From contig NC_015387.1 in assembly GCF_000195335.1 (NCBI RefSeq), forward strand, positions 243,501 to 307,500: a stretch of 64,000 nt of DNA, read 5' to 3'. The notes below the pieces were generated by a model. The model was given only the letters and a program-made list of their open reading frames with translations, was not told the origin of the DNA and made no database searches. This document shows positions 34,972-43,012 of the stretch, piece after piece (position 1 is the stretch's first letter; the number at the start of each line of letters is the position of its first letter). Both the position numbers and the translations under genes were made by a program. The DNA is from Marinithermus hydrothermalis DSM 14884 (GTDB taxonomy: Bacteria > Deinococcota > Deinococci > Deinococcales > Marinithermaceae).

Positions 34972-35587
34972 AGAAAACGGGCGCGGTAGACCGTCGGCTT
35001 TAGCCGACGGAGGAATGCGCCCTCACCTCCTTTCGCATTTCGTGCAGACCCTTACGGTGCGTTGCACCTTGAAGCCCACCCTCGAACAGGCCGAGGCCCT
35101 GGAGGCCACGGCCAAGCGTTTCGCCGAAGGGTGCAACCACGTCTTGCGGGTCGCTAAGCGCACGGGCACCTTTCGCCGCTTTGCGCTGCACCGCCTGGTT
35201 TACCGGGACCTCCGGGCGATGGGGCTTTCCGCTAACCTCGCCGTGCAGGCCATCGCTCGGGTGGTGAGGCGTAAGGGGCAACGGGCCAAGCACTACCAGG
35301 CTACGTCCTGTGACTACGACCGGCCTAGGCACACCAGCCGGACCTGTTCCCGGTGCGGCCACACCTCCAAGGCCAGCCGCCGGAGCCAGGCCCGTTTCCG
35401 TTGCGAGGCTTGCGGGTTCCAGCACAACGCGGACTGGGTGGCGAGCGTGAATATCGCCCGGAGGGCGTTGGCCCAAGGAGCGGGCTCCGCGGGCCCGGGC
35501 CACGGTCAGCTGGCCCTGATGCTGGGGCATCGTCTTGAGCGCCTTCACCTCCCGGCAAGCTGACGGCTTTAGCCGTCAGTAGCTGAC
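34972..35587 (+). mobile_element. IS200/IS605-type TnpB element, internally deleted copy
   Basis: Left end begins after TTCAT (34967-34971) with AGAAAAC, then the hairpin CCGTCGG-CTTTAG-CCGACGG type; right end has CTGACGGCTTTAGCCGTCAG and TAGCTGAC. Both ends match the complete copy at 53912-55188. No tnpA and no target duplication, as usual for this class (target TTCAT inferred from the two copies). The right flank is a broken mrr gene; the left flank is the PII-like gene. Confidence 0.8.
35015..35563 (+). pseudogene. tnpB: tnpB with in-frame deletion of the catalytic core
   Basis: 182 residues against 395 in the sister copy. Residues 1 to about 98 (QTLTVRCTLKP to AKHYQATSCDYD) match the N-terminal domain; the next match is the zinc finger (HTSRTCSRCGHTSKASRRSQ, CEACGFQHNADW). 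About 213 residues are lost, including the RuvC Asp (GVDLGQKALA) and Glu (ALEDLKGL); only the third acidic residue in HNADWVASVNIA remains. The reading frame is kept, so a nuclease-dead mini-protein could still be made. Confidence 0.85.
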
Positions 35588-35900
35588 CAATGAGGACAAG
35601 CTGGGGCTCGACGTGATCTACATTCAAGCAAAGCAGTGGAGCAATCCCGTGGGATGCCCGGAAGTACGGAAATTTGTCGGCGCGTTGCATGGAAAGAAGG
35701 CTAGGAAGGGCGTGTTCATCACTACGTCTAGCTTCACAAAAGAAGCGCATGATTTCGTCAAACACCTGGATCCAAAGGTGGTGCTGATCGATGGGGAAAC
35801 TCTAGCGCGCTTAATGATAGAGCACAACGTGGGTGTAACCGTTAAATCGGTCTACGAACTGAAAGCGGTGGATCGTGATTTCTTCGAGGAGCCCTCTTAA
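35588..35900 (+). pseudogene. Mrr-type restriction endonuclease, C-terminal remnant
   Basis: Reads NEDKLGLDVIYIQAKQWSNP, VGCPEVRKFVGALHGKKARK, GVFITTSSFTKEAHDFVKHL, then VVLIDGETLARLMIEHNVGV and ELKAVDRDFFEEPS. The D...QxK catalytic motif of Mrr is present (GLDVIYIQAK), but the N-terminal winged-helix domain is missing: the sequence begins directly at the end of the TnpB element. Type IV enzymes cut modified foreign DNA, so a second defence gene was lost beside the CRISPR locus. A short product from the ATC/GTG region is conceivable but unlikely to work. Confidence 0.85.
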
Positions 35901-36212
35901 AAACGGGCCGCTGAAGAGGGGTAAGGGCAACCCCTGATTCTTTTCAGTCCCAGTCGAGTCAAATCTTGGGGTGGGTTGGACGAGCGGTGCTTGCGCGCAT
36001 GCTTGCCGTTGATGGAGGTAGGGGCTCGAGCCGCTCGGTGGCATGCCCACGCGGCTCAGCACGGCCTGCAGCTCTGCTTCGATGATATGGAATCGAGGCG
36101 GAGGGGACCCGCTCGCTGCCGAGCGTTTTGGGTGGAGGAGCGTTCTGGGATGTGCTACTGCGTTGGGGCGGGTTTGCAAGGCGGGTAAAGGTGGGTGCGG
36201 GTGAGGATCCGA
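35901..36212. other. Intergenic stretch without recognisable gene
   Basis: About 310 bp between the mrr remnant and hemC. Short frames exist on both strands but none has family resemblance, a ribosome site or gene-like codon positions. Confidence 0.5.
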
Positions 36213-36218
36213 TAATAT
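36213..36218 (+). promoter_or_regulatory. -10 box of hemC (TAATAT)
   Basis: TAATAT 8 nt before the ATG at 36227, the leaderless spacing common in this window. Confidence 0.5.
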
Positions 36219-36226
36219 AGGTGAGT

Positions 36227-37144
36227 ATGCGTGTGATCGTCGTAGGCACGCGAGGTAGCGCCCTAGCCCTGACGCAGACCCGCTGGGTCGTGGAGCGCTT
36301 GAAGGAGCAGTGGCCGGAAGCGGAGTTTAAGATCAAGACCATCCAGACCCGCGGGGACCGGGGGGCGCCCCCCACGGACCGGGACATCTTCGTCAAGGAA
36401 CTCGAGGAAGCCCTGCTGCGCGGCGAGATCGATATCGCGGTGCACTCCTTGAAGGACTTGCCTACCGAGCAGCCTGAGGGGCTTGTGATCGCATCGATCC
36501 CGAAGCGGGTGGATCCGCGGGATGTCTTCATTGGGCGGAACGGAATCCGGCGGCTCGAGGACCTGCCCGAGGGCGCAGTGGTGGGTACGAGCTCGGTGCG
36601 TCGGAAGGCGCAGTTGCTCGCGTACCGTCCGGACCTGGTGGTGCGGGAGCTGCGGGGGAACGTGGACACGCGCCTTTCCGCGCTGGGTTCCGGGGAGTTC
36701 GACGGGATTATTTTGGCTGCGGCGGGGTTGTTGCGTTTGGACCTCCGGAACCGGATTGATGCCTTCATCGATCCGAAGATCATGCTGCCCGCGCCGGGGC
36801 AGGGCGCGTTGGCCCTCGAGGTGCGCGAGGGGGACGATATCGCGGATGAGTTGGCGTACAGCATTCACCATCACCCGACGGACGACCGCACGACCGCGGA
36901 GCGTTCTTTCCTGCATCATTTGGGGGCGGGGTGCCTCGCGCCGGTGGGGGCGCTCGCGCACGTGGAGGAGGACGGGACGCTGCGCTTGGAGGGCGTGGTG
37001 GTGGCGCCGGACGGCTCCTCGATGATTCACGGGGAGATCGAGGGGGATGCGGAGGAGGCGTGGGAGCTTGGTGCGGAGCTCGCGCGGGACATCCTCGAGC
37101 AGGGGGGGAAGCGGATCCTGGAGGGGTTGCGGTTAGAGCAGTAG
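36227..37144 (+). CDS. hemC: Hydroxymethylbilane synthase (porphobilinogen deaminase)
   Basis: 305 residues. Polymerises four porphobilinogens in tetrapyrrole synthesis. [54 protein letters not shown] with NVDTRL, and [15 protein letters not shown] with the Cys that carries the dipyrromethane cofactor. A GTG six bases upstream (36221) is an alternative, but it would lie too close to the -10 box. Stand-alone here, followed by a Fur-family gene. Confidence 0.96.
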   Translation: MRVIVVGTRGSALALTQTRWVVERLKEQWPEAEFKIKTIQTRGDRGAPPTDRDIFVKELEEALLRGEIDIAVHSLKDLPTEQPEGLVIASIPKRVDPRDVFIGRNGIRRLEDLPEGAVVGTSSVRRKAQLLAYRPDLVVRELRGNVDTRLSALGSGEFDGIILAAAGLLRLDLRNRIDAFIDPKIMLPAPGQGALALEVREGDDIADELAYSIHHHPTDDRTTAERSFLHHLGAGCLAPVGALAHVEEDGTLRLEGVVVAPDGSSMIHGEIEGDAEEAWELGAELARDILEQGGKRILEGLRLEQ

Positions 37145-37186
37145 CGCTCAGGGCACGCGGCGAATCTAATCTAATCGGCTCGGGAT

Positions 37187-37216
37187 TTGGCAATTCTTCC
37201 TGCGGCTGGGTATACT
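37187..37216 (+). promoter_or_regulatory. Promoter of the Fur-family gene (TTGGCA-18-TATACT)
   Basis: TTGGCA at 37187-37192 and TATACT at 37211-37216, 18 bp apart; the ATG follows 9 nt after the -10 box. Just upstream AATCTAATCTAATC (about 37163) is a short tandem motif that might be an operator, though it is not a standard Fur box. Confidence 0.7.
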
Positions 37217-37225
37217 GGGCCCAAG

Positions 37226-37621
37226 ATGGCGATGAAGCGCTTGACCCGCCAACGCAAGGCCGTGCTCGAGGTGGTCCAGCGCGCGCGGAACCACCCGGAC
37301 GCCGCCTGGATCTACCAGGAGGTGCGTAAGCTCGTGCCCACGATCAGTTTGGGCACCGTGTACCGCACCTTGGACGCGTTGGTGGAGGAAGGGTATTTGG
37401 TGCCGATCAGCCGGGGCGGGGAGGCCACCCGGTACGACGCGAACCGGAAGCCGCACTACCACCTGATCTGCACGAGCTGCGGGGAGATCGTGGACCTCGA
37501 GGTGGAACTTCCGGAGCTTGTGGGGGCTGCGCGGGCAGCGTACCCGGAGCATGAGATTCGCGCGGCGCACGTGGAGTTCGAGGGCGTGTGCGCCGCATGC
37601 CGTGACCGGCTCGCGTCTTAG
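37226..37621 (+). CDS. Fur/PerR/Zur-family metalloregulator
   Basis: 131 residues. Winged helix with ISLGTVYRTLDALVEEGYLV; metal sites in HYHLICTSCGEIVDLEVEL (HxH and CxxC) and a second CxxC in GVCAACRDRL, the structural zinc. Whether it senses iron, peroxide, zinc or manganese cannot be decided; the hemC neighbour would suit iron or peroxide sensing. ATG 37226 is chosen because the promoter -10 box lies before it. It ends at the base before the folC ATG. Confidence 0.92.
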   Translation: MAMKRLTRQRKAVLEVVQRARNHPDAAWIYQEVRKLVPTISLGTVYRTLDALVEEGYLVPISRGGEATRYDANRKPHYHLICTSCGEIVDLEVELPELVGAARAAYPEHEIRAAHVEFEGVCAACRDRLAS

Positions 37622-38863
37622 ATGCTCGAGTGGTTGAACGCGCTCCAGCTGCAAGGGGTTCGCCCTGGCCTGGGGCGCATTCGTGCGTTGCTGGCGCGCC
37701 TGGGGCATCCGGAGCGCGCCTTTCCTGCCGTGGTTGTGGGGGGCACGAACGGGAAGGGCTCGGTCACGCGGGCGTTGGGGGGCATTCTAGAGGCGGCGGG
37801 GTACCGCGTGGGCGTGTACACCAGCCCGCACCTGGTGCGGTTTAACGAGCGTATTCGCGTGGGCGGTGAGGAGATCCAGGACGCGGAGCTCGCGGCGCTG
37901 CTCGAGGAGGTCCGGCCGCATGCGGAGGCGGTGGGGGCCTCGTACTTTGAGGTGGCGACCGTGCTGGCCCTCGTGCACTTCGCGCGGCGGGGGGTGGACT
38001 GGGCGGTCCTCGAGGTGGGGATGGGGGGGCGGTTCGACGCGACGAACGCCGTGGACCCGGTGCTTTCGGTGATCACGAACGTGGGGTTGGACCACCAGCG
38101 CTGGCTGGGGGCGACGCTCGCCCAGATCGCGCGGGAGAAGGCCGGCATCCTGCGCCCTGGGCGTTCGGCCTTGACCGCGGCGCGGGGGGAAGGGCTTCGA
38201 GTGTTGCGGGAGGAGGCCGGGCGCGTGGGGGCTAGGTTGCTCGTGCTGGGGGAGGCGTTTGCGCTGGAGGGGGTGGCCCTGGGGCCTGAAGGGGTCGCGT
38301 TCACGCTGGCGTACGAGGGGCGGCACCGGCTGCGGGCCCCGGTTTTGGGGGCGCACCAGGCGGAGAACCTGGCCCTCGCGGCGGTGGCCGCGCGGCGGCT
38401 GGGGGTGGGGTGGGCGGCGGTGCGGTCCGGCCTGGAGCGGTTTATGCACCCGGGGCGGATGGAGTACCTGCCGGAGCGGCGGTTGCTGCTGGACGGGGCG
38501 CACAACCCGGACGGGGCGCGGGCGCTGGGGCGGGCGCTGGAGGCGCACTTTTCAGGCTGGCCCCGAACCCTGGTCCTCGCGCTTTCTGAGGACAAGGACC
38601 CCCGGGCGTTCGCGGCGGCCTTTAGGGAGTGTTTCGAGCGGGTGGTGGTGACCCGGTACGCCGCGCCGCGTGCCATGGACCCGGCGGCCTTACACGCGCA
38701 CTTTCCGGGCGCGGAGGTCGTGGAGGAATCGGCGAAGGCCCTCGAGCGGGCGTTGGCCGTGACGCCCCCGGAGGGACTGGTGGTGGTGGCGGGGAGCCTG
38801 TACCTGGTGGGGGAGGTCAAACGGTACCTGGCGGGGCTCGAGCCGGAGGTGCGGTGGCAGTAA
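37622..38863 (+). CDS. folC: Bifunctional folylpolyglutamate/dihydrofolate synthase
   Basis: 413 residues. P-loop VVVGGTNGKGSVTRALGGIL, then YTSPHLVRFNERIRVGGEEI, EVGMGGRFDATNAVDPVLSV, TNVGLDHQRWLG and the C-domain LLLDGAHNPDGARAL. Adds glutamate to dihydropteroate and folates. Start ATG directly after the fur stop. The other folate genes folK, folB and folP follow within 2 kb. Confidence 0.95.
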   Translation: MLEWLNALQLQGVRPGLGRIRALLARLGHPERAFPAVVVGGTNGKGSVTRALGGILEAAGYRVGVYTSPHLVRFNERIRVGGEEIQDAELAALLEEVRPHAEAVGASYFEVATVLALVHFARRGVDWAVLEVGMGGRFDATNAVDPVLSVITNVGLDHQRWLGATLAQIAREKAGILRPGRSALTAARGEGLRVLREEAGRVGARLLVLGEAFALEGVALGPEGVAFTLAYEGRHRLRAPVLGAHQAENLALAAVAARRLGVGWAAVRSGLERFMHPGRMEYLPERRLLLDGAHNPDGARALGRALEAHFSGWPRTLVLALSEDKDPRAFAAAFRECFERVVVTRYAAPRAMDPAALHAHFPGAEVVEESAKALERALAVTPPEGLVVVAGSLYLVGEVKRYLAGLEPEVRWQ

Positions 38864-38901
38864 GGGGCTCCCGGTGGGGAACCCTTTGCGGTTACGGTTT
38901 T

Positions 38902-39326
38902 TTACACGTAGGCCGCGTACACAAGGGCTACGACCAGGCCGTAGACGGCGTGCCCGAGGAGTTGGCCTGCGGCTGTGGCGGGGCCGGCGCGCATCTGGGG
39001 GGGCGGGGGTGCATGCGCATCATCATTGGGGTGGCGAGGATCGCGATGACCCCGTGCACGAGGCCGTACAGGATCCCCCATCCGGCGGTGGGGTTCCCGA
39101 GCTCAGCGCTCCAGAGCCCAGCGTACACCAGGGTGAAGACCGCTCCCATGAGGAAGTGCATCACGGCCCCGATCCCGCGCGCGGAGCTCGGGGTTTCCGT
39201 GAACATGGTGCCCAGCATGCCCATCACGTCCATCTTGGGTAGGCCCATCGCGGGGGCCATGTACATGAGGATCGTCATCACCGCGGTGCCGATGAGTCCG
39301 GCAATAATCGCGCCTACCAGGTCCAT
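38902..39326 (-). pseudogene. Small membrane protein with a frameshift in a G7 tract
   Basis: From ATG 39326: MDLVGAIIAGLIGTAVMTIL, MYMAPAMGLPKMDVMGMLGT, MF..., HFLMGAVFTLVYAGLWSAEL, GILYGLVHGVIAILATPMMM. About four membrane helices. Past the C-run (plus-strand G7 at 38997-39003) the original frame becomes Pro-rich, whereas the shifted frame continues AGPATAAGQLLGHAVYGLVV, ALVYAAYV and stops at 38902, a natural last helix. So the gene is disrupted by one base in a homopolymer, or the tract varies or was misread. Family unknown; Met-rich. Confidence 0.6.
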
Positions 39327-39342
39327 AACTGCACCTTCTTAT

Positions 39343-39368
39343 AGTATAGGATTGCTTCTATAATAGAA
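39343..39368 (-). promoter_or_regulatory. Promoter -10 with 13-bp palindromic operator
   Basis: Minus-strand TATACT (39348-39343) serves the small membrane gene. Immediately upstream lies TTCTATAATAGAA (39356-39368), a perfect 6-1-6 palindrome in the spacer between -10 and -35, where a repressor would block the promoter. Confidence 0.55.
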
Positions 39369-39438
39369 TAAATGAAGGCAAGATGTGTAGTTTAGCGTAC
39401 CGCTCCGCTTCTTTCGGGGCATCTGGTAAGCTGCGGTC

Positions 39439-39927
39439 GTGACGCGAACCGCGTACGTCGCCCTCGGCTCCAACCTCGGGGACCGCGCCGGGTACCTGCT
39501 CGCCGCGCTTAGCGCGCTCGGCCGGACCGAAAACATCCGGCTTGCCCGGCTCTCCCGCGTCTACGAGACCGCCCCCGTAGGCCCAAGCGGTCAGGGGCCC
39601 TACCTGAACCTGGTGGCCGAGATCGAGACCCGCCTCGAGCCCCAACCCCTCCTCCAGACCCTGCTCGGGATCGAGCGCCGCCTGGGCCGGGTACGCCGCG
39701 AGCGGTGGGGGCCTCGCACGATCGACCTGGACCTGCTGCTGTACGCGGACGTGGTGCTGGACGCGGAGGCGCTCACCCTGCCGCACCCGCGCCTGCACGA
39801 GCGGGCCTTCGTCCTCGCGCCCCTGTGTGACCTGATCCCGGACGCGGTGCACCCCCGGCTGGGGCGCACCTACCGGGCGTTGCTCGAGGCGGTAGGGCGG
39901 GTGGGCGTGCGGGTGTGGCGGCCCTAA
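39439..39927 (+). CDS. folK: 2-amino-4-hydroxy-6-hydroxymethyldihydropteridine pyrophosphokinase
   Basis: 162 residues. YVALGSNLGDRAGYLLAAL, RVYETAPVGPSGQGPYLNLV, RRLGRVRRERWGPRTIDLDL with the HPPK signature, and LPHPRLHERAFVLAPLCDL. GTG start with TAAGCT 6 nt upstream (leaderless). Convergent with folB, sharing 4 nt. Confidence 0.96.
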   Translation: MTRTAYVALGSNLGDRAGYLLAALSALGRTENIRLARLSRVYETAPVGPSGQGPYLNLVAEIETRLEPQPLLQTLLGIERRLGRVRRERWGPRTIDLDLLLYADVVLDAEALTLPHPRLHERAFVLAPLCDLIPDAVHPRLGRTYRALLEAVGRVGVRVWRP

Positions 39928-40280
39928 CGCGCGCGGTGGGTCTCGGCGTACACGTCGCGGAACACCCCGGGGATGGGAGCGTGCGGCTTGTGCACCCGCA
40001 CCGTGACCGCCTCGGCGCGCGCGAAGCGCGCCAGGATCTCTCCCGCGAGCCGGTCCGCGAGCGCCTCGATGAGGTAGAAGCGCTCGCCCGTCACGACCTC
40101 CGCGACGGTTGCGTACACCGCCGCGTAGTCTACGGTCTCCTCGATCCGGTCCCCCCGCCCTTCGAAGGGCACCTCGAGCTCCACGTCCACCACGAACCGC
40201 GCGCCGAGCGTGCCCTCCTCCGGCTTGACCCCGTGCCGCCCGTAGAACTCGAGGCCCTGCATCACGATCCGGCCCATCAC
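39924..40280 (-). CDS. folB: Dihydroneopterin aldolase
   Basis: 118 residues. GLEFYGRHGVKPEEGTLGAR, FVVDVELEV, ETVDYAAVYATVAEVVTGER, FYLIEALADRLAGEIL, the conserved FolB sequence with its Glu and Lys/Tyr site residues. It overlaps folP by 4 nt (ATGA) and is co-transcribed with it. Confidence 0.96.
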   Translation of the reverse strand: MMGRIVMQGLEFYGRHGVKPEEGTLGARFVVDVELEVPFEGRGDRIEETVDYAAVYATVAEVVTGERFYLIEALADRLAGEILARFARAEAVTVRVHKPHAPIPGVFRDVYAETHRAR

Positions 40281-41104
40281 CGCCCCCCCTCGAGCGCTTC
40301 CCAGACCGCGAGGGCCTCGCGGTGCGCCCGCACGTCGTGCACCCGGAGGATATGCGCCCCGCGCGCCGCGCCGTAAAGGTGCGCCGCGACCGTGCCCAGG
40401 ACGCGCTCGGCTGGGGCTTCGACGCCCGTGAGCTCCCCGATCATGCGTTTCCGGCTCGCGCCGAGCAGGACCGGGTGCCCCAGGGCCGCGAGCTCGTCCA
40501 AGCGGCGGATCAGCTCGAGGTTGTGCTCGAGGCGCTTGCCGAACCCGATCCCCGGGTCGAGCACCACCTGAGGGACGCCCGCCTCGATGGCCCGCGCGGC
40601 TTGGCGAGCGAGGAAGGCCTTGACCTCGGCGACCACGTCGTCGTAGTGGGCGTGCTGCATCATCGTTTGGGGGTCCGGTACGGGCATGTGCATGATCACC
40701 ACGGGCACCCGGTACCGCGCGGCGAGCTCGAGCATGCGCGCGTCGCGCAGGCCGGTCACGTCGTTGAGGAGGTGCGCGCCCAGCTCGAGCGCTGCCTGAG
40801 CCACCTCGGGCTTGCGGGTGTCGACGCTGATGGGGACCCCGAGCTCGAGGAGGGCTTCTAGGAGCGGGAGCACCCGGCGCTTCTCCTCCTCGACCGGCAC
40901 CGGTTGGGCGCCGGGGCGGGTGGACTCGCCGCCCAGGTCGATCAGGTCCGCGCCTTCCGCGATCATCCGGCGGGCCTGGAGGAGGGCGGCCTCCACCGTG
41001 AGGTACCGCCCGCCGTCGGAGAAGGAGTCCGGGGTGACGTTCAGCACTCCCATGAGGCGAACGCGCGTGAGGTCGAGGGCGTGCTCGCGAAGCTCGAGAA
41101 CCAC
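40277..41104 (-). CDS. folP: Dihydropteroate synthase
   Basis: 275 residues. LMGVLNVTPDSFSDGGRYLT and LIDLGGESTRPGAQPVPVEE are the two DHPS signatures; PISVDTRKPEVAQAAL, LLNDVTGLRD, VLDPGIGFGKRLEHNLELI and VLLGASRKRMIGEL follow along the TIM barrel. Target of sulfonamides. The GTG start lies 6 nt after a TATAAT box, so the folP-folB mRNA is leaderless. Confidence 0.96.
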   Translation of the reverse strand: MVLELREHALDLTRVRLMGVLNVTPDSFSDGGRYLTVEAALLQARRMIAEGADLIDLGGESTRPGAQPVPVEEEKRRVLPLLEALLELGVPISVDTRKPEVAQAALELGAHLLNDVTGLRDARMLELAARYRVPVVIMHMPVPDPQTMMQHAHYDDVVAEVKAFLARQAARAIEAGVPQVVLDPGIGFGKRLEHNLELIRRLDELAALGHPVLLGASRKRMIGELTGVEAPAERVLGTVAAHLYGAARGAHILRVHDVRAHREALAVWEALEGGR

Positions 41105-41110
41105 GAGGGC

Positions 41111-41141
41111 ATTATACGCCCCGGGCTTCTATACCTATACT
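41111..41141. promoter_or_regulatory. Divergent leaderless promoters of folP and the MFS gene
   Basis: Minus-strand TATAAT (41116-41111) 6 nt before the folP GTG and plus-strand TATACT (41136-41141) 7 nt before the MFS ATG, back to back within 44 bp. Confidence 0.7.
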
Positions 41142-41148
41142 GGGGCCA

Positions 41149-42378
41149 ATGCGAGCGTTTACGACCGCGTGGTACCTTTCGCTTTCCGCCTACTGGTTCG
41201 CGACGAGCTTCAAGTGGTTCCTGGTGCTGCTCGCCCTGCTCCCGGCGCGCGTGGCCGCCGTGGTGCCGGAGGGGGAGAAGAACGCGAAGCTCGGGCTGCT
41301 CCTCGCGGTGGGCGCGGTGATGGCCCTGGTGGGGCCGCCGGTCATGGGGTACCTTTCGGATCGGTTCCCCACCCGTTGGGGCCGGCGCCTGCCGTATTTG
41401 GTGGTGGGCAGCCTGGTCACGGCGCTGGCGCTGGTCCTCATGGCGCACGCGCCGAGTTACGCGGCGTTGTTCCTGGCGTTCCTGCTTTTGCAGGTGGGGG
41501 ATGACCTCGCGACGGGGCCGTACTCCGCCTTGATCCCGGACCTGGTGCCTAGGGACCGGCGCGGTGCGGCCTCCGGGTGGATGGGGGCGCTGCAGCTGGT
41601 GGCGCAGGTCGCGGCGGGCGGGGTGGGGGTGCTGGCCCCCAACCCGGTGGGGTTGTTCTACCTGATCGCGCTGGTGAACCTCCTGGCGGCCGCGTGGACC
41701 GCGGCGGTGATCCGCGAGCCGGTGGGGGTCCCACCGCGCCGCGAGGCGTTCGTGGCGAGCCTGCTGGCCCCCTGGCGGAGCCCGAACTTCCGTTGGGTGT
41801 GGGCCACTCGGTTTCTGGTGATGTTCGGTCAGTACGCGGTGCAGACCTACCTGCAGTTCTACCTGGCGGACGTGGTGCGCACCTTTGCGGCCTTTGGGCG
41901 CACGTTGGCCCGCGAGGCCTTCCAGGCAGTGGCCCTGCTGGGCCTGTTGATCAGCCTGGGGGGCGCGTTGAGCGCGGTGCCCGCCGGGCGGGTGAGCGAC
42001 CGGCTGGGGCGCAAGGCGGTGATCTACGCGAGCGGCGGGGTGCTCGCGCTGACCTTCGCGCCGCTACTGCTCTACCCGCGGTTCGACGTGCTGATCGGCT
42101 TGAGCGTGGTGTTCGGCCTGGCGTTCGGTGCGTACCTCGCGGTGGATTGGGCGCTCGCGGCGGATGTGCTGCCCAACCCGAAGGCGCACGCGACCGACAT
42201 GGGCATCTGGCAGACCTCGATCGTGCTGCCGCAGGTCCTCGCCGGTAGCCTCGGAGGGGTGGTGGACCGGATGAACCAGGCGGAGGCGGGGAGCGGGTAC
42301 GCGGCGGTGTTTGTGCTCGCGGCCCTGGCCTTCTTTGCCGGGACCGTGCTCGTGCGTCAGGTGCGGGGGGTGCGCTAG
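41149..42378 (+). CDS. Major facilitator superfamily transporter
   Basis: 409 residues, 12 predicted membrane helices. MFS motif A-like loop GPPVMGYLSDRFPTRWGRRL between helices 2 and 3 and its echo AVPAGRVSDRLGRKAVIYAS in the second half. RRGAASGWMGALQLVAQVAA and the DWALAADVLPNPKAHATDMG loop resemble the GPH/sugar-cation or SLC45-like branch. Substrate unknown. Divergent from folP. Confidence 0.87.
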   Translation: MRAFTTAWYLSLSAYWFATSFKWFLVLLALLPARVAAVVPEGEKNAKLGLLLAVGAVMALVGPPVMGYLSDRFPTRWGRRLPYLVVGSLVTALALVLMAHAPSYAALFLAFLLLQVGDDLATGPYSALIPDLVPRDRRGAASGWMGALQLVAQVAAGGVGVLAPNPVGLFYLIALVNLLAAAWTAAVIREPVGVPPRREAFVASLLAPWRSPNFRWVWATRFLVMFGQYAVQTYLQFYLADVVRTFAAFGRTLAREAFQAVALLGLLISLGGALSAVPAGRVSDRLGRKAVIYASGGVLALTFAPLLLYPRFDVLIGLSVVFGLAFGAYLAVDWALAADVLPNPKAHATDMGIWQTSIVLPQVLAGSLGGVVDRMNQAEAGSGYAAVFVLAALAFFAGTVLVRQVRGVR

Positions 42379-42396
42379 GGCGGGGTGTGGGCGGCC

Positions 42397-42425
42397 TTGA
42401 ATAAGGATGCAGCCTCCGTTAGGAT
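42397..42425 (+). promoter_or_regulatory. Promoter of the first TRAP operon (TTGAAT-17-TAGGAT)
   Basis: TTGAAT at 42397-42402 and TAGGAT at 42420-42425, 17 bp apart, about 32 nt before dctQ. The leader also carries GCATTGCATGG. Confidence 0.6.
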
Positions 42426-42457
42426 TACCGTAGTGCCGCATTGCATGGAGGCTAGCG

Positions 42458-43012
42458 ATGCAGACCTTGTTGCGAGTATCCAGGGCGATCGACGCTCTGA
42501 ACGAACGGATCGGCCGGCTGATGTACTGGCTGGTCCTCTTCATGGTTGTGATCGGCGTGTACAACGCGGTCACGCGGAAGCTCGGCCAGTACACCGGCGT
42601 CTCCCTGAGCTCGAACGCGTACCTCGAGCTGCAGTGGTACCTGTTTAGCCTGCTGTTCTTGTGGGGCGCGGCGTACACCTTGAAGCACAACGCGCACGTG
42701 CGGGTCGACGTGATTTACGCGCAGCTCTCCTCCAGGAAGCGCGCCTGGATCGACCTGCTGGGCGCGGTGTTCTTCCTGATCCCGTTCTCGTTGCTGGTGA
42801 TCTGGGTGTCCTGGCCGATGGTGAGTAACTCCTGGGCGGTCCTCGAGGTCTCGCCCGACCCGGGGGGGTTGCCGCGGTACCCGATCAAGACGGCGATCCC
42901 GGTGGCGTTCGTGCTGCTGTTGCTTCAGGGCGTGTCCGAGGCGATCAAGCGAGTGGCGGTCTTGCGGGGCGTGCTGAGCCTTGAGGAAGAAGGCGGGGAG
43001 GGGTGGGCCTGA
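42458..43012 (+). CDS. dctQ: TRAP transporter small membrane subunit (DctQ family)
   Basis: 184 residues, four membrane helices: RLMYWLVLFMVVIGVYNAVT, LQWYLFSLLFLWGAAYTLKH, LLGAVFFLIPFSLLVIW, and AIPVAFVLLLLQGVSEAIKR. NAHVRVDVIYAQLSSRKRAW is the conserved DctQ loop after helix 2. It joins DctM to form the sodium-driven uptake channel. Overlaps dctM by one base (TGATG). Confidence 0.92.
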   Translation: MQTLLRVSRAIDALNERIGRLMYWLVLFMVVIGVYNAVTRKLGQYTGVSLSSNAYLELQWYLFSLLFLWGAAYTLKHNAHVRVDVIYAQLSSRKRAWIDLLGAVFFLIPFSLLVIWVSWPMVSNSWAVLEVSPDPGGLPRYPIKTAIPVAFVLLLLQGVSEAIKRVAVLRGVLSLEEEGGEGWA

